Shown piece by piece: positions 18,587-26,514 of a stretch of DNA of 64,000 nt. Location: contig JAIYCV010000026.1 in assembly GCA_027487845.1 (NCBI GenBank), positions 186,001 to 250,000 on the forward strand. Reading direction: 5' to 3'. The translations under genes were made by a program, and so were the position numbers. Each line of letters begins with the position of its first letter. Position 1 is the stretch's first letter. A model generated the notes under the pieces. The model saw only the letters and a list, made by a program, of their open reading frames with translations, had not been told where the DNA came from and ran no database searches. Source of the stretch: Flammeovirgaceae bacterium (GTDB lineage: Bacteria; Bacteroidota; Bacteroidia; Cytophagales; Cyclobacteriaceae).

Positions 18587-18967
18587 TTACAATTCTTCCA
18601 TTATGATTTCCTTCACTGAATCGGCAAGTGTTTCATCCTTAATAACATAGTTTCTGATTCCCCTTTGGATAAATTTTAATACCATATTTCCATCATCTAA
18701 TGAACTGATCATTATTAGAATTGATTTACTTGTAATTTTCTTACGTATCGCTTCAAAGAAATCAATTCCTGTCATTCCAGGTAGGTTATATTCAAATAGT
18801 ATAACATCTGGAATATTCTCAAAAACAAAGGGCAGTGCTTCTTCGGCAGAAGTAAAGCTTAAAATTTTCACACTATATCCTAACTCTGGTACTAGCTTTT
18901 GCCATGTAGAATTATCAGTATCAATAACACTTACTAATTTTAAATTGGTTAGTTTACTTAGACTCAT
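18587..18967 (-). CDS. Stand-alone receiver-domain protein with Glu at the phospho-Asp position
   Basis: 126 residues with the full receiver fold and no output domain. Acidic pair VIDTDN near residue 16; the expected phospho-Asp motif reads VILFEYNLPGMTGIDFF, so Glu replaces Asp; switch Ser in IMISS; conserved Lys in YVIKDE. Without the Asp it should not accept phosphate in the usual way, and Glu at this place often mimics the phosphorylated state. It lies 28 bp downstream of the TerB-receiver fusion at 18996-19760, probably in one operon. Confidence 0.8.
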   Translation of the reverse strand: MSLSKLTNLKLVSVIDTDNSTWQKLVPELGYSVKILSFTSAEEALPFVFENIPDVILFEYNLPGMTGIDFFEAIRKKITSKSILIMISSLDDGNMVLKFIQRGIRNYVIKDETLADSVKEIIMEEL

Positions 18968-18995
18968 TTACATATCAATTACTTATTTTTTAAAC

Positions 18996-19760
18996 TCAGT
19001 TAACAAAATGAAAGCTATTTTCTTGTGTTATTTTTCGCATATCGTACCTCATCAATGGTTTCACTACTACCCCCCTAAAAAAGGGAGAAATTTGGAGTGA
19101 ATTGAAATTCTCAAAGGGGAAACTACTTGGTTCGATTAGTGCGTAAGTAGGTAAATCAATTTTCGTATATAACTTCCGTGTAAAAAAATATACTTCACGA
19201 TTACTACTTAAATCAATTGCAAAAAATAAGAGACTTCTGTTGTTTCGATTTTTTTTTATACTTTCAATAGCTAATTCAATTTCAACGTGAGATTCAATCG
19301 AAGTATTTTTAAAATATTCAGCAAATACTTTTTCAGAAATTCTTAAATCAATTTCATTCCGATCAACCAAGTAGATTTTTACTTCATTAGATTCATTTCG
19401 AGATGTATTCCCAAAACGAATTTTGCTTATCTCGTAGACCACATCTGCTAAAAACCTGACTTTGCTCTCATTAACTTTAGCATCTGCTTCTGCCATTTTA
19501 CATAGAATCGAAAAAGCCCTTGTTTTTTCACTTTCGCTGCATAAACTTATTAGTTTTATTCCTCGGTCGAAAATAGCTTGGTCGTCTAACGTGTTTAAAA
19601 GATCCTTGAAATCCAACAATAACTCCTCGGAGATGTCTTCTTCTTTTTGAATTTTTTCAAAATACTTAACCTCTCTAAAATGTATTGCATCATCAATTTT
19701 CATTAAAAGATAAATAAGATGAAGAAGTCCGAATTTGTATACTATCCTTGAAATTATCAT
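18996..19760 (-). CDS. TerB-like domain fused to a degenerate receiver-like domain
   Basis: 254 residues. The N-terminal 105 residues are homologous to the two small TerB-like proteins (FGLLHLIYLLMKIDDAIHFR). The C-terminal part has receiver-like strand order: KIYLVDRNEIDLR (strand 1 with an acidic cluster), LLFFAIDLSSN where a phospho-Asp would fall, and GVVVKPL resembling the conserved Lys-Pro. The receiver assignment is by pattern only. It is probably co-transcribed with the pseudo-receiver 18587-18967. A TerB plus receiver combination would link this stress-type fold to phosphosignalling; that is an inference. Confidence 0.66.
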   Translation of the reverse strand: MIISRIVYKFGLLHLIYLLMKIDDAIHFREVKYFEKIQKEEDISEELLLDFKDLLNTLDDQAIFDRGIKLISLCSESEKTRAFSILCKMAEADAKVNESKVRFLADVVYEISKIRFGNTSRNESNEVKIYLVDRNEIDLRISEKVFAEYFKNTSIESHVEIELAIESIKKNRNNRSLLFFAIDLSSNREVYFFTRKLYTKIDLPTYALIEPSSFPFENFNSLQISPFFRGVVVKPLMRYDMRKITQENSFHFVN

Positions 19761-19866
19761 GTCAATGTTTTACGCGTTGCACCATAAGATGAGCGCACAA
19801 TTGACTCTGACAATCATAGACTTTCCGCAAAGTTTTGCATCTCCTTTATTCATTTAAACTTATAAA

Positions 19867-20037
19867 TTAATTCCATTGTCCTTTTAGATATTCTATTATC
19901 TCTTCTCTCTTAGAATTTGCGCCTTTAAACCTATTTTTTCCACATTTTCTATTTGATTTAATTCAACAAAGCCCACAATACATTTGATTCGCATTACTGC
20001 GGTCTAAATAGAGTTGCCAAGATTCTCTTGAAGTCAT
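19867..20037 (-). pseudogene. Possible broken small CxxC-containing gene
   Basis: From the ATG at 20037 the frame reads MTSRESWQLYLDRSNANQMY and CGLC, meets TGA at codon 25, and continues in the same frame with RKCGKNRFKGANSKREEIIE and YLKGQWN to TAA. Composition on both sides of the stop looks protein-like, and a CxxC pair plus a later Cys suggests a small metal-binding protein. I do not recognise the family, and chance cannot be excluded for so short a frame. Confidence 0.3.
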
Positions 20038-20149
20038 AATAAAATTATTGCTGGTAATGAAAACATTTTATTCATTTTGAATTTGGTTATTAGTGCACGT
20101 TGAAAGTTGCATTAAAAAACAAATCTCCTAATTATGCCCGTCCCATTTA

Positions 20150-20179
20150 GGTTATTTTAAACCATAATCAGGTATTTTT
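20150..20179 (-). promoter_or_regulatory. Direct-repeat box 5
   Basis: Half-sites GGTTATTTT (20150-20158) and GGTATTTTT (20171-20179), 21 bp apart, with the familiar core AAACCATAATCA between. It lies about 390 bp upstream of the TerB-receiver gene. Confidence 0.52.
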
Positions 20180-20435
20180 GACAATAGTTTGATTAACGAG
20201 AATTCAGTTCATACAAATCTGGGAATATTACCGGAAGTTTGGAATGAATCCGATCTGTAGCGCTATCTCTCCTAACCTATCTAAAGCGCATAGTGGCTTT
20301 GTCTTTTATTTTGCAGAGCGTTGCAAAATATCTTTTCTTTTCAAACTCAAGAAATGGAAAAAGAACTTTAGGATAAGGGCAAGAATGGCAATAAAGCTTG
20401 TTCAATTTAAGGCGGAGTATCGTCTTTTCAACTTA

Positions 20436-22220
20436 CTACCCAATCTCCTCCGCTTGCATTTGCTTGTCATATAATTCGCTATAAGCACCTCCTTTTTCAA
20501 TCAGACTTTCGTGTGTGCCCTCTTCTACCATTGCACCATCGTGTAGAACAATTATTTTATTCGCCAGCTTGGCTGAGGAAACACGATGCGAAATAATAAT
20601 GCTCGTTCGCCCTTCCATGATTTTCTTCATGCTGTTGAGAATGGTGTTTTCTGTTTTTGTATCTACAGCCGAAAGCGCATCATCTAGCATCAATATTTTA
20701 GGTTCGCGCACAATAGCGCGGGCAATAGACACGCGTTGTTTCTGTCCACCCGACAGTGTAATGCCTCGTTCGCCAACGCGGGTGTTAAAGCCTTGTGGGA
20801 AGGCCATAATATTATCGTATACATCGGCATCTTTGGCAGCTTGTTTTATTTTATCTTCATGCGGAGTAGCCAATCCAAATGAGATGTTATTGTAAATGGT
20901 ATCACTAAACAAAAACACATCTTGAGGTACTGTGCCTATTTGACTTCTTAAACTTTCTAATCTGTACTCCTGAATCAAAATATCGTCAATAAAAATCGCT
21001 CCTTTTGTAACATCATATAGGCGACCTATCAGCGTTGCCGTAGTACTCTTGCCTGAACCAGTGGTGCCAATAATAGCTAGCGATTCTCCCGGATTAATCG
21101 TGAATGAAAGGTTCTTCAATGCCTTCACGCCAGTGTCGGGATACTCAAATGAAACATTTCTAAATTCAATTTTTCCGGCAAGTTCCCTTTCAATATTCTT
21201 TGTGGTTACAATGTCCGTCTTGGTTTTTAAAAATTCATTGATCCGTTTTTGCGAAGCTTCTGCACGCTGAACCTGGCTGCTTGTCCAGCCTAGTAGCGTT
21301 ACTGGCCACGTAAGAATATTTACGTAGATGATAAATTCAGCGATATTGCCAAATGTTAAGTTTTCTTTTATAACCTCCACGCTTCCGGCATATACTGTCA
21401 AAACACTGCTCAACCCCACCAAGCCTGTAACAAGCGGAAAAAACAATGCCTGCACACGTGTAAGTTTCATTGATTGATGCTTATAGATATCGCTCTCTTT
21501 CGTGAAATTGTGAACCGATTCTTGTTCCCGCGTAAAAGACTTCAACACCCGAATTCCAGAAAAAGCTTCTTGCACAAATGTGCTTAATCGCGATTGACTT
21601 TTCTGAATTTCTTCAGAGCGCTTCTCGATTACAGTATTCACAAAAAAGATGCTGATGGATAAAAACGGCAGAGGAAGTAAGGCAAAGAGAGTGAGTTTCA
21701 CACTAATGCTCAACATAAAAGGTATGAGCATTAAAAACAAGGTTATCAATGTTAATCCATACATTATTGATGGCCCCACATACATGCGCACTCGGCCCAC
21801 GTCTTCGGAAATCCGGTTCATCAAATCTCCCGTGTTATTTCTTCTATAAAAACTTAATGGTAAAGTCTGGTAATGATTGAAAATTTCGTTCTTAAGATCA
21901 AACTCCACCCAACGGCTCATTACAATCAACGTTTGCCTAACGTAATACAAAAAAAGTCCTCGAAGCAACGCCACCACTAAAATGAGAATGGCGTAAAGTA
22001 AAATCCCTTTGGTGAATTCGGTAAAGAAATCAGCGGGTACGTTGTCTTTCGGCAATGCTTTAAAGGCCTTAATATTGTTGATAACGAGATCAATAGAGTA
22101 GCGAACGAGGGCACCTGGCAAAATCTGAAAAGCGTTTGAAATGATAACAAAAAAGAGCCCCCAAATGAGGTAACGCTTGTACTTTACTAAGTATTTGTTG
22201 ATGTACTGAAGTTCTTTCAC
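20436..22220 (-). CDS. MsbA-like ABC exporter, fused permease and ATPase
   Basis: A 594-residue half-transporter that would act as a homodimer in the inner membrane. Six transmembrane helices occupy about residues 15-310. The nucleotide-binding domain has Walker A GTTGSGKST at 385, signature LSGGQKQR at 489, Walker B ILMLDD just after, and switch His in IIISHR. The family exports lipids (lipid A in the case of MsbA), drugs or peptides; the substrate here is open. The 3' end is duplicated at 2277-2439. The gene is divergent from nusB, which starts 156 bp away. Confidence 0.94.
   Translation of the reverse strand: MKELQYINKYLVKYKRYLIWGLFFVIISNAFQILPGALVRYSIDLVINNIKAFKALPKDNVPADFFTEFTKGILLYAILILVVALLRGLFLYYVRQTLIVMSRWVEFDLKNEIFNHYQTLPLSFYRRNNTGDLMNRISEDVGRVRMYVGPSIMYGLTLITLFLMLIPFMLSISVKLTLFALLPLPFLSISIFFVNTVIEKRSEEIQKSQSRLSTFVQEAFSGIRVLKSFTREQESVHNFTKESDIYKHQSMKLTRVQALFFPLVTGLVGLSSVLTVYAGSVEVIKENLTFGNIAEFIIYVNILTWPVTLLGWTSSQVQRAEASQKRINEFLKTKTDIVTTKNIERELAGKIEFRNVSFEYPDTGVKALKNLSFTINPGESLAIIGTTGSGKSTTATLIGRLYDVTKGAIFIDDILIQEYRLESLRSQIGTVPQDVFLFSDTIYNNISFGLATPHEDKIKQAAKDADVYDNIMAFPQGFNTRVGERGITLSGGQKQRVSIARAIVREPKILMLDDALSAVDTKTENTILNSMKKIMEGRTSIIISHRVSSAKLANKIIVLHDGAMVEEGTHESLIEKGGAYSELYDKQMQAEEIG
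20439..20595. repeat. Right copy of the 157-bp direct repeat bracketing the island
   Basis: Lies inside the intact exporter gene and matches 2283-2439. See the left copy for the boundaries. Confidence 0.88.
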
Positions 22221-22343
22221 AAAAGAGGAGTTGGCAAATAAAACGAAAGATGATTGTTTTAGTTCATTTGAAAAAATTTGGTGGGGTTAGCCTAATTAAA
22301 AAAAACTTAATCAACAAAACAGAAAGATTAAGAATCATTGCTG

Positions 22344-22351
22344 TAAATTTG
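22344..22351 (+). promoter_or_regulatory. Bacteroidota -7 promoter element before nusB
   Basis: TAAATTTG matches the TAnnTTTG consensus 26 bp before the nusB ATG. No good -33 TTG is visible at the standard distance. Confidence 0.45.
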
Positions 22352-22376
22352 CCGCTCAGATAACGTTCTTACCCTT

Positions 22377-23510
22377 ATGCTCAACAGGCGCACCCTTCGT
22401 ACCAAAATAATGCAAAGTCTTTTTTCGTTTGAGCAATGTAAAGAAGCCAATTACCAACTTGCGCTCAATCAACTGGAAGATTTCTTTCAGCCCGATTTAA
22501 ACTCGATGGAAGTTCAAAACAAAGAGCTTCTTAAAAGTCAACGAAAGCTGGCAAAAAACACAATAGAAAAATATTTTCATTCAGGCACAACGCCCACTAC
22601 CACAGACGAATCGGTAAACAACGCGGTGGCCGATGCCATCACAGTATATAACAATCGGGTAGCAAAAGATTTCTCTTTCTTCAGGAAAAACATGATTTCA
22701 GAGGTAGAGCGGCTAAATGATTATTACCGCTCGGTGCTCAACCTATTAATCCAGTTTGCCGATTTAGCCGCTGAGGAAAAAAAACTAAATTTTTCCAACT
22801 TTATTCAACTTCCGTGGATTAAGGCCTTTCGCGACCATGCAGAGCTTTTTGGGAAAACATCAAAAGGAACTGTTACGTGGAATGGGAAATCAGATCAGGT
22901 GAAAAATTGGTTTACTAGCATCCTAAAACCCAACGAAGAATTTCAAAAATTTTGCCAATTAGCATCGCCCAGTTTTGAAGATCAGCAAACCATTATGAAA
23001 CACGTTGTTCGGAAGTTGATTATTGGCAAAACCGACATCAATGACTATTTCGAACAAGAAGATATCCGTTGGGCAGAAGACAAAGACATTATTAAAAGCC
23101 TAGTAGATAAAACACTCAAATCGCTTACCGAAGAAAACCGATCCGTTCAACTTGAAAAAATTTCACTCGACTGGGAAGACGACAAGTTGTTTATGGAAAA
23201 ACTTTTTGAAAAAGCAGTGGCGATTGAAAGTGCCCATAAAGAGCTCATTGCAAACAACACCAAAAATTGGGAAGTAGAGCGGTTGCCTTTGACGGACAGA
23301 ATTACCCTTGAAATGGCGATTTCGGAACTTATTCATTTTCCGAACATTCCCGTGAAGGTGAGTATTAACGAATACATTGAAATGTCAAAACATTATAGCA
23401 CACCCAAAAGCAGTCAGTTTATTAATGGCATTTTGGATGTGATTGCCAAAGAATTGATTGCGGCCGGGGTGGTTAAAAAGAGTGGCCGAGGGCTAATTGA
23501 CAACAAATAA
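22377..23510 (+). CDS. nusB: Transcription antitermination factor NusB (long Bacteroidota form)
   Basis: 377 residues, against about 140 for the enterobacterial protein; the long N-terminal half is normal in Bacteroidota. It starts MLNRRTLRTKIMQSLFSFEQ. The NusB helical core is C-terminal (about 240-365), with WEVERLPLTDRITLEMAISE and IPVKVSINEYIEMSKHYSTP. NusB binds BoxA RNA with NusE to promote rRNA transcription antitermination. It opens a co-directional cluster (nusB, ytxH-type, DUF1573, yajC, ybbR-type, coaE) that is a familiar Bacteroidota gene order. Confidence 0.95.
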   Translation: MLNRRTLRTKIMQSLFSFEQCKEANYQLALNQLEDFFQPDLNSMEVQNKELLKSQRKLAKNTIEKYFHSGTTPTTTDESVNNAVADAITVYNNRVAKDFSFFRKNMISEVERLNDYYRSVLNLLIQFADLAAEEKKLNFSNFIQLPWIKAFRDHAELFGKTSKGTVTWNGKSDQVKNWFTSILKPNEEFQKFCQLASPSFEDQQTIMKHVVRKLIIGKTDINDYFEQEDIRWAEDKDIIKSLVDKTLKSLTEENRSVQLEKISLDWEDDKLFMEKLFEKAVAIESAHKELIANNTKNWEVERLPLTDRITLEMAISELIHFPNIPVKVSINEYIEMSKHYSTPKSSQFINGILDVIAKELIAAGVVKKSGRGLIDNK

Positions 23511-23548
23511 GTAGTGATTTTTGATGCAAAGGGCTCAAAGTGCCTAGC

Positions 23549-23579
23549 TTGCAGCGAGGTTTTATTAATATTATCTTTG
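23549..23579 (+). promoter_or_regulatory. Promoter for the YtxH-type gene
   Basis: TTG at 23549 and TATCTTTG at 23572-23579, separated by 20 bp, fit the TTG-N19-21-TAnnTTTG Bacteroidota promoter. Confidence 0.45.
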
Positions 23580-23595
23580 ACGTAAAAAGAAGTCT

Positions 23596-23907
23596 ATGAG
23601 TAAGAAAAGTGGGAATACGTTAATTGCTTTTTTGGCTGGAGCAGCTGCAGGCGCCATTTTAGGAATTTTATATGCCCCCGACAAGGGAACAGTTACCCGC
23701 GAGAAGCTTTCTTTTACACTGGATAAATACAAAAAAATGTTGGAGGAATTCCTAGATGATCTCGTTACGGGCAAGGAATCCCCACTTACAACCGAGGCAA
23801 AATCTCAAGGGCAAAAGGTTGTTTCAGAAGCGAAAGGAAAAGCGGAAAGGCTTTTGGAGGATGTGGACGAGTTATTAGCTCAAATTAGGGGAGAAAAGAA
23901 GAGTTAA
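23596..23907 (+). CDS. YtxH domain protein
   Basis: 103 residues. The glycine-rich membrane segment near residues 8-28 (NTLIAFLAGAAAGAILGILY) followed by APDKGTVTREKL is the classic YtxH pattern. The rest is a charged helical tail. The family is a membrane-anchored stress-associated protein without known activity. It lies between nusB and the DUF1573 gene, all rightward. Confidence 0.87.
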   Translation: MSKKSGNTLIAFLAGAAAGAILGILYAPDKGTVTREKLSFTLDKYKKMLEEFLDDLVTGKESPLTTEAKSQGQKVVSEAKGKAERLLEDVDELLAQIRGEKKS

Positions 23908-23982
23908 TGATATGTTAAACCACCACGAACCATTGACTAAAATTAATCTTTAATTCAATTTTACAACGATAACTTAAAAAAT

Positions 23983-24540
23983 ATGAACATGGTAAATAAA
24001 ATCGCATTGGTAGCTATTGTGATCCTTGCATTCGCTGCATGCCGCGATCGCGCTGCCGAAAAAAGAATTGCTGAGCTCGAAAGCCGCCTAAATTCTATAG
24101 AAGGAAAGAAGTCTGCCTCTCTGCCTGCCCAATCGTCATCCACCGATGTGGCCGCTGCGCAAGCACCAGCCGCAGATGAAAAACCGGAAGGCCCTCTTCC
24201 TGTGGCAGCTTTTGCGGTAGTTGAACATGATTTCGGAACCGTGCCAGAAGGTCCCAAAGTAGTTTATGAGTATAAAGTAAAAAACACTGGGCAGGCTCCG
24301 CTAATTATTCAAAATGCACAGCCTTCTTGCGGGTGCACCGTCCCCAACTGGACCAAAGAACCAATACCTGTAGGTGGAACTGGCTTTGTAAAAGCTGAAT
24401 TTGATACGAACGGAAAACAGGGTGTACAAAACAAAACTATTACTGTTACTGCCAATACGTGGCCAAAAGTAACCACCCTGCGGTTTAAAGCCATGGTAAC
24501 ACCCAAACCAGATGGAGCCAATGGACCTCTAAATCAATAA
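23983..24540 (+). CDS. DUF1573 lipoprotein
   Basis: 185 residues. A lipoprotein signal ends LAFAACRDR (Cys about 19), then a short coiled coil and an Ala/Pro linker, then the DUF1573 immunoglobulin-like domain (about 70-175) with VVEHDFGTVPEGPKVVYEYK and NAQPSCGCTVPNW, the family's C-G-C signature. The function is undetermined; it is common in Bacteroidota next to nusB and yajC. A second Met two codons in is an alternative start. Confidence 0.9.
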   Translation: MNMVNKIALVAIVILAFAACRDRAAEKRIAELESRLNSIEGKKSASLPAQSSSTDVAAAQAPAADEKPEGPLPVAAFAVVEHDFGTVPEGPKVVYEYKVKNTGQAPLIIQNAQPSCGCTVPNWTKEPIPVGGTGFVKAEFDTNGKQGVQNKTITVTANTWPKVTTLRFKAMVTPKPDGANGPLNQ

Positions 24541-24566
24541 GCAGCGCTATTATTATGTTCTTCACC

Positions 24567-24597
24567 AACATCCCAAACCAAAACGGTTTGGGATGTT
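24567..24597 (+). terminator. Hairpin after the DUF1573 gene
   Basis: A perfect 13-bp stem AACATCCCAAACC / GGTTTGGGATGTT with loop AAAAC, followed by TGCTTT. It lies 26 bp after the stop codon and 43 bp before yajC. The weak T-tract suggests partial termination or RNA-end protection inside the cluster. Confidence 0.6.
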
Positions 24598-24639
24598 TGC
24601 TTTAATAGATAACTTGCACACTTAAACTTAACCAATAGT

Positions 24640-24942
24640 ATGTTCTCAATTTTACTACAAGCAGCAAACAGTTATATGCAATTCATTCCGTTGATTGGTA
24701 TCATCGTGGTGTTTTATTTTTTCATGATTCGTCCGCAGCAAAAAAAGGCGAAAGAACAAAAGAAATTTGTAGATGAAATTAAGAAGGGAGACGATGTAGT
24801 TACTATCGCGGGCATTTACGGCCGTGTGGCTGAAATAGAAGGTGAGACCATCAGCTTAGAAGTAGAAAGAGGGGGAAGAATAAAAATGTCGAAATCTGCC
24901 ATTTCTATGGAAACAACCAAAGCGGTCTTTGGCAAGAAATAG
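24640..24942 (+). CDS. yajC: Preprotein translocase accessory subunit YajC
   Basis: 100 residues. One membrane helix (about 15-32, FIPLIGIIVVFYFFMI) is followed directly by RPQQKKAKEQKKFVDEIKKG and the small beta domain DDVVTIAGIYGRVAEIE, as in all YajC proteins. It works with SecDF at the Sec translocon. Its place in the nusB-coaE cluster is usual for the phylum. Confidence 0.95.
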   Translation: MFSILLQAANSYMQFIPLIGIIVVFYFFMIRPQQKKAKEQKKFVDEIKKGDDVVTIAGIYGRVAEIEGETISLEVERGGRIKMSKSAISMETTKAVFGKK

Positions 24943-24954
24943 ATACCTTACCAT

Positions 24955-25899
24955 GTGAGTTTTTTAAGGCTATTCATAAACCTATTTCAATTTAACCGCA
25001 CCAATTGGAAGGCAGTTTTACTTTGCCTTTTTGCTGCAAGTGTGTTTTGGGTTTTTAACGCTTTAAACAAGGAATACACATCCAATATAAAGTTTCCGGT
25101 TCATTTTGAATATGATGAGGAAAAGGCGAGTCCATTAGAAGAACTTCCTGATCAAGTATTGTTAAACGTAACGGGCAATGGCTGGCAGCTTTTCAGCCAA
25201 GCGGTGGGCTACAAACTTCCCGTGCTAACAATCCCTTTAGAAAAACCGCTAGAGGTTAAAAAGATTGTTGGAAGCACGTTGCCGCCATTGCTGGCAGACC
25301 AGCTCGGCAAACTCCACATCAACTTCGTTCTAACCGACACGCTGTATCTTCAACTGGATCAAAAAGACAAGCACAAGTTGAAGCTTTTTGTAGATTTAAA
25401 GGCCATTTCATACGAAAAAGGATATGGTAGGATCAGTCCAATTGTGATTTTACCTGATTCTATTTTGTTGCAGGGGCCAAAAAGCCTTTTGCATAAACTA
25501 CCCGATTCGTTGATGGTGGCACTTCCTGAAAAAAAAGTAAGCTCAAACTACCGCGAAAAACTGGCCATTACCATTCCGGGATTTGAAATGATTGACCGCA
25601 ACCCCGCGCAAGCCGAAGTCATTTTCGAGGTGGACGAAGTAATTCAGGTTGAAATGAAATCGAGAATAGAAATACGCAATTTGCAAAAGGGAAGGCACGC
25701 TGAAACTCAAGACAGTCTGCAAATCAGCATGCAAGTTCCCAAATCAAGGGAAGAAGATTTTAAAAATGTCATGCCTACGCTTACGCTCGATCTTAAGAAA
25801 ATAAAAAGGGGTCAACACATTCTTAAACCGAGAGTGGAAGGAATTCCACCCTACGCAAGCGTTGTAAAGTTGGATTCTATAGTGGTTAAAGTGGAGTAA
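24955..25899 (+). CDS. YbbR-like domain protein
   Basis: 314 residues from a GTG start; the ATG two bases earlier is immediately followed by TGA, so GTG is the only sensible choice. One N-terminal membrane helix (about 19-36, AVLLCLFAASVFWVFNALNK) precedes extracytoplasmic YbbR-type repeats (for example LPDQVLLNVTGNGWQLF and LPDSILLQGPKSLL). In Firmicutes YbbR (CdaR) modulates a diadenylate cyclase; no cyclase gene is seen here, so the role is open. It lies 12 bp after yajC and 3 bp before coaE. Confidence 0.85.
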   Translation: MSFLRLFINLFQFNRTNWKAVLLCLFAASVFWVFNALNKEYTSNIKFPVHFEYDEEKASPLEELPDQVLLNVTGNGWQLFSQAVGYKLPVLTIPLEKPLEVKKIVGSTLPPLLADQLGKLHINFVLTDTLYLQLDQKDKHKLKLFVDLKAISYEKGYGRISPIVILPDSILLQGPKSLLHKLPDSLMVALPEKKVSSNYREKLAITIPGFEMIDRNPAQAEVIFEVDEVIQVEMKSRIEIRNLQKGRHAETQDSLQISMQVPKSREEDFKNVMPTLTLDLKKIKRGQHILKPRVEGIPPYASVVKLDSIVVKVE

Positions 25900-25902
25900 A
25901 CA

Positions 25903-26514
25903 ATGAGAAAACCGATGTGCATTGGTGTAACAGGAGGAATAGGTTCTGGTAAGAGCATTGTTTGCAAAATATTCAACGCATTAGATGTTTTGAGCTACGA
26001 TGCAGACAGTCGCGCTAAAATAATTCTTAATACTGATGAAGTTTTAAAAGAGCAAATAAAAGACGAGTTCGGCCCGTTTGCCTATGATGAAGACGGTAAA
26101 TTAAACAGGGGGCATATCTCGAAGATGGCCTTCAGCATGCCCGAGAAACTTGCCCGCCTTAATCAATTAGTGCACCCCAGAGTAACCGCTGACTTTGTTA
26201 CGTGGACGGACGAGCACCATTCACACCATTACCTTATAAAAGAGGCCGCGCTGATGTTTGAAACTGGCTCATATAAGGAATTAGACAAAGTGATACTCGT
26301 TTCTGCACCGCAATCGTTAAGAATTGAAAGAGTGCTAGCGCGTGATCCCTACCGAACCGAGGCGGATTTACAAAAGATAATGGCCAACCAGATGAGTGAA
26401 GAAGAAAAAATGAAACGTGCAGATTTTGTGATTGTAAATGACGAAAGTGAATTATTAATTCCCCAAGTTTTAAGATTACATGATCTGTTTAGTAACATGG
26501 AAATTACTGGCTAA
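25903..26514 (+). CDS. coaE: Dephospho-CoA kinase
   Basis: 203 residues, a normal length. P-loop CIGVTGGIGSGKS at the N terminus, DADSRAK and a lid region (RVLARDPYRTEADLQKIMAN) typical of CoaE. It phosphorylates dephospho-CoA with ATP in the last step of CoA synthesis. It is the last gene of the rightward cluster, and its 3' end overlaps that of the convergent mutS by 4 bp. Confidence 0.94.
   Translation: MRKPMCIGVTGGIGSGKSIVCKIFNALDVLSYDADSRAKIILNTDEVLKEQIKDEFGPFAYDEDGKLNRGHISKMAFSMPEKLARLNQLVHPRVTADFVTWTDEHHSHHYLIKEAALMFETGSYKELDKVILVSAPQSLRIERVLARDPYRTEADLQKIMANQMSEEEKMKRADFVIVNDESELLIPQVLRLHDLFSNMEITG

Larger units (their letters stand above)
19761..20435. other. 675-bp AT-rich intergenic region at the right edge of the island
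   Basis: No intact gene is convincing. It contains a possible broken CxxC peptide gene (19867-20037, leftward, one internal TGA) and the box at 20150-20179. A 76-codon rightward frame at 20244-20474 overlaps the antisense strand of the exporter 3' end and looks spurious. Confidence 0.45.

Noticed and set aside
20244-20474. 76-codon rightward frame at the island edge
   Set aside because: Ends inside the antisense of the exporter gene, with composition unlike a protein.
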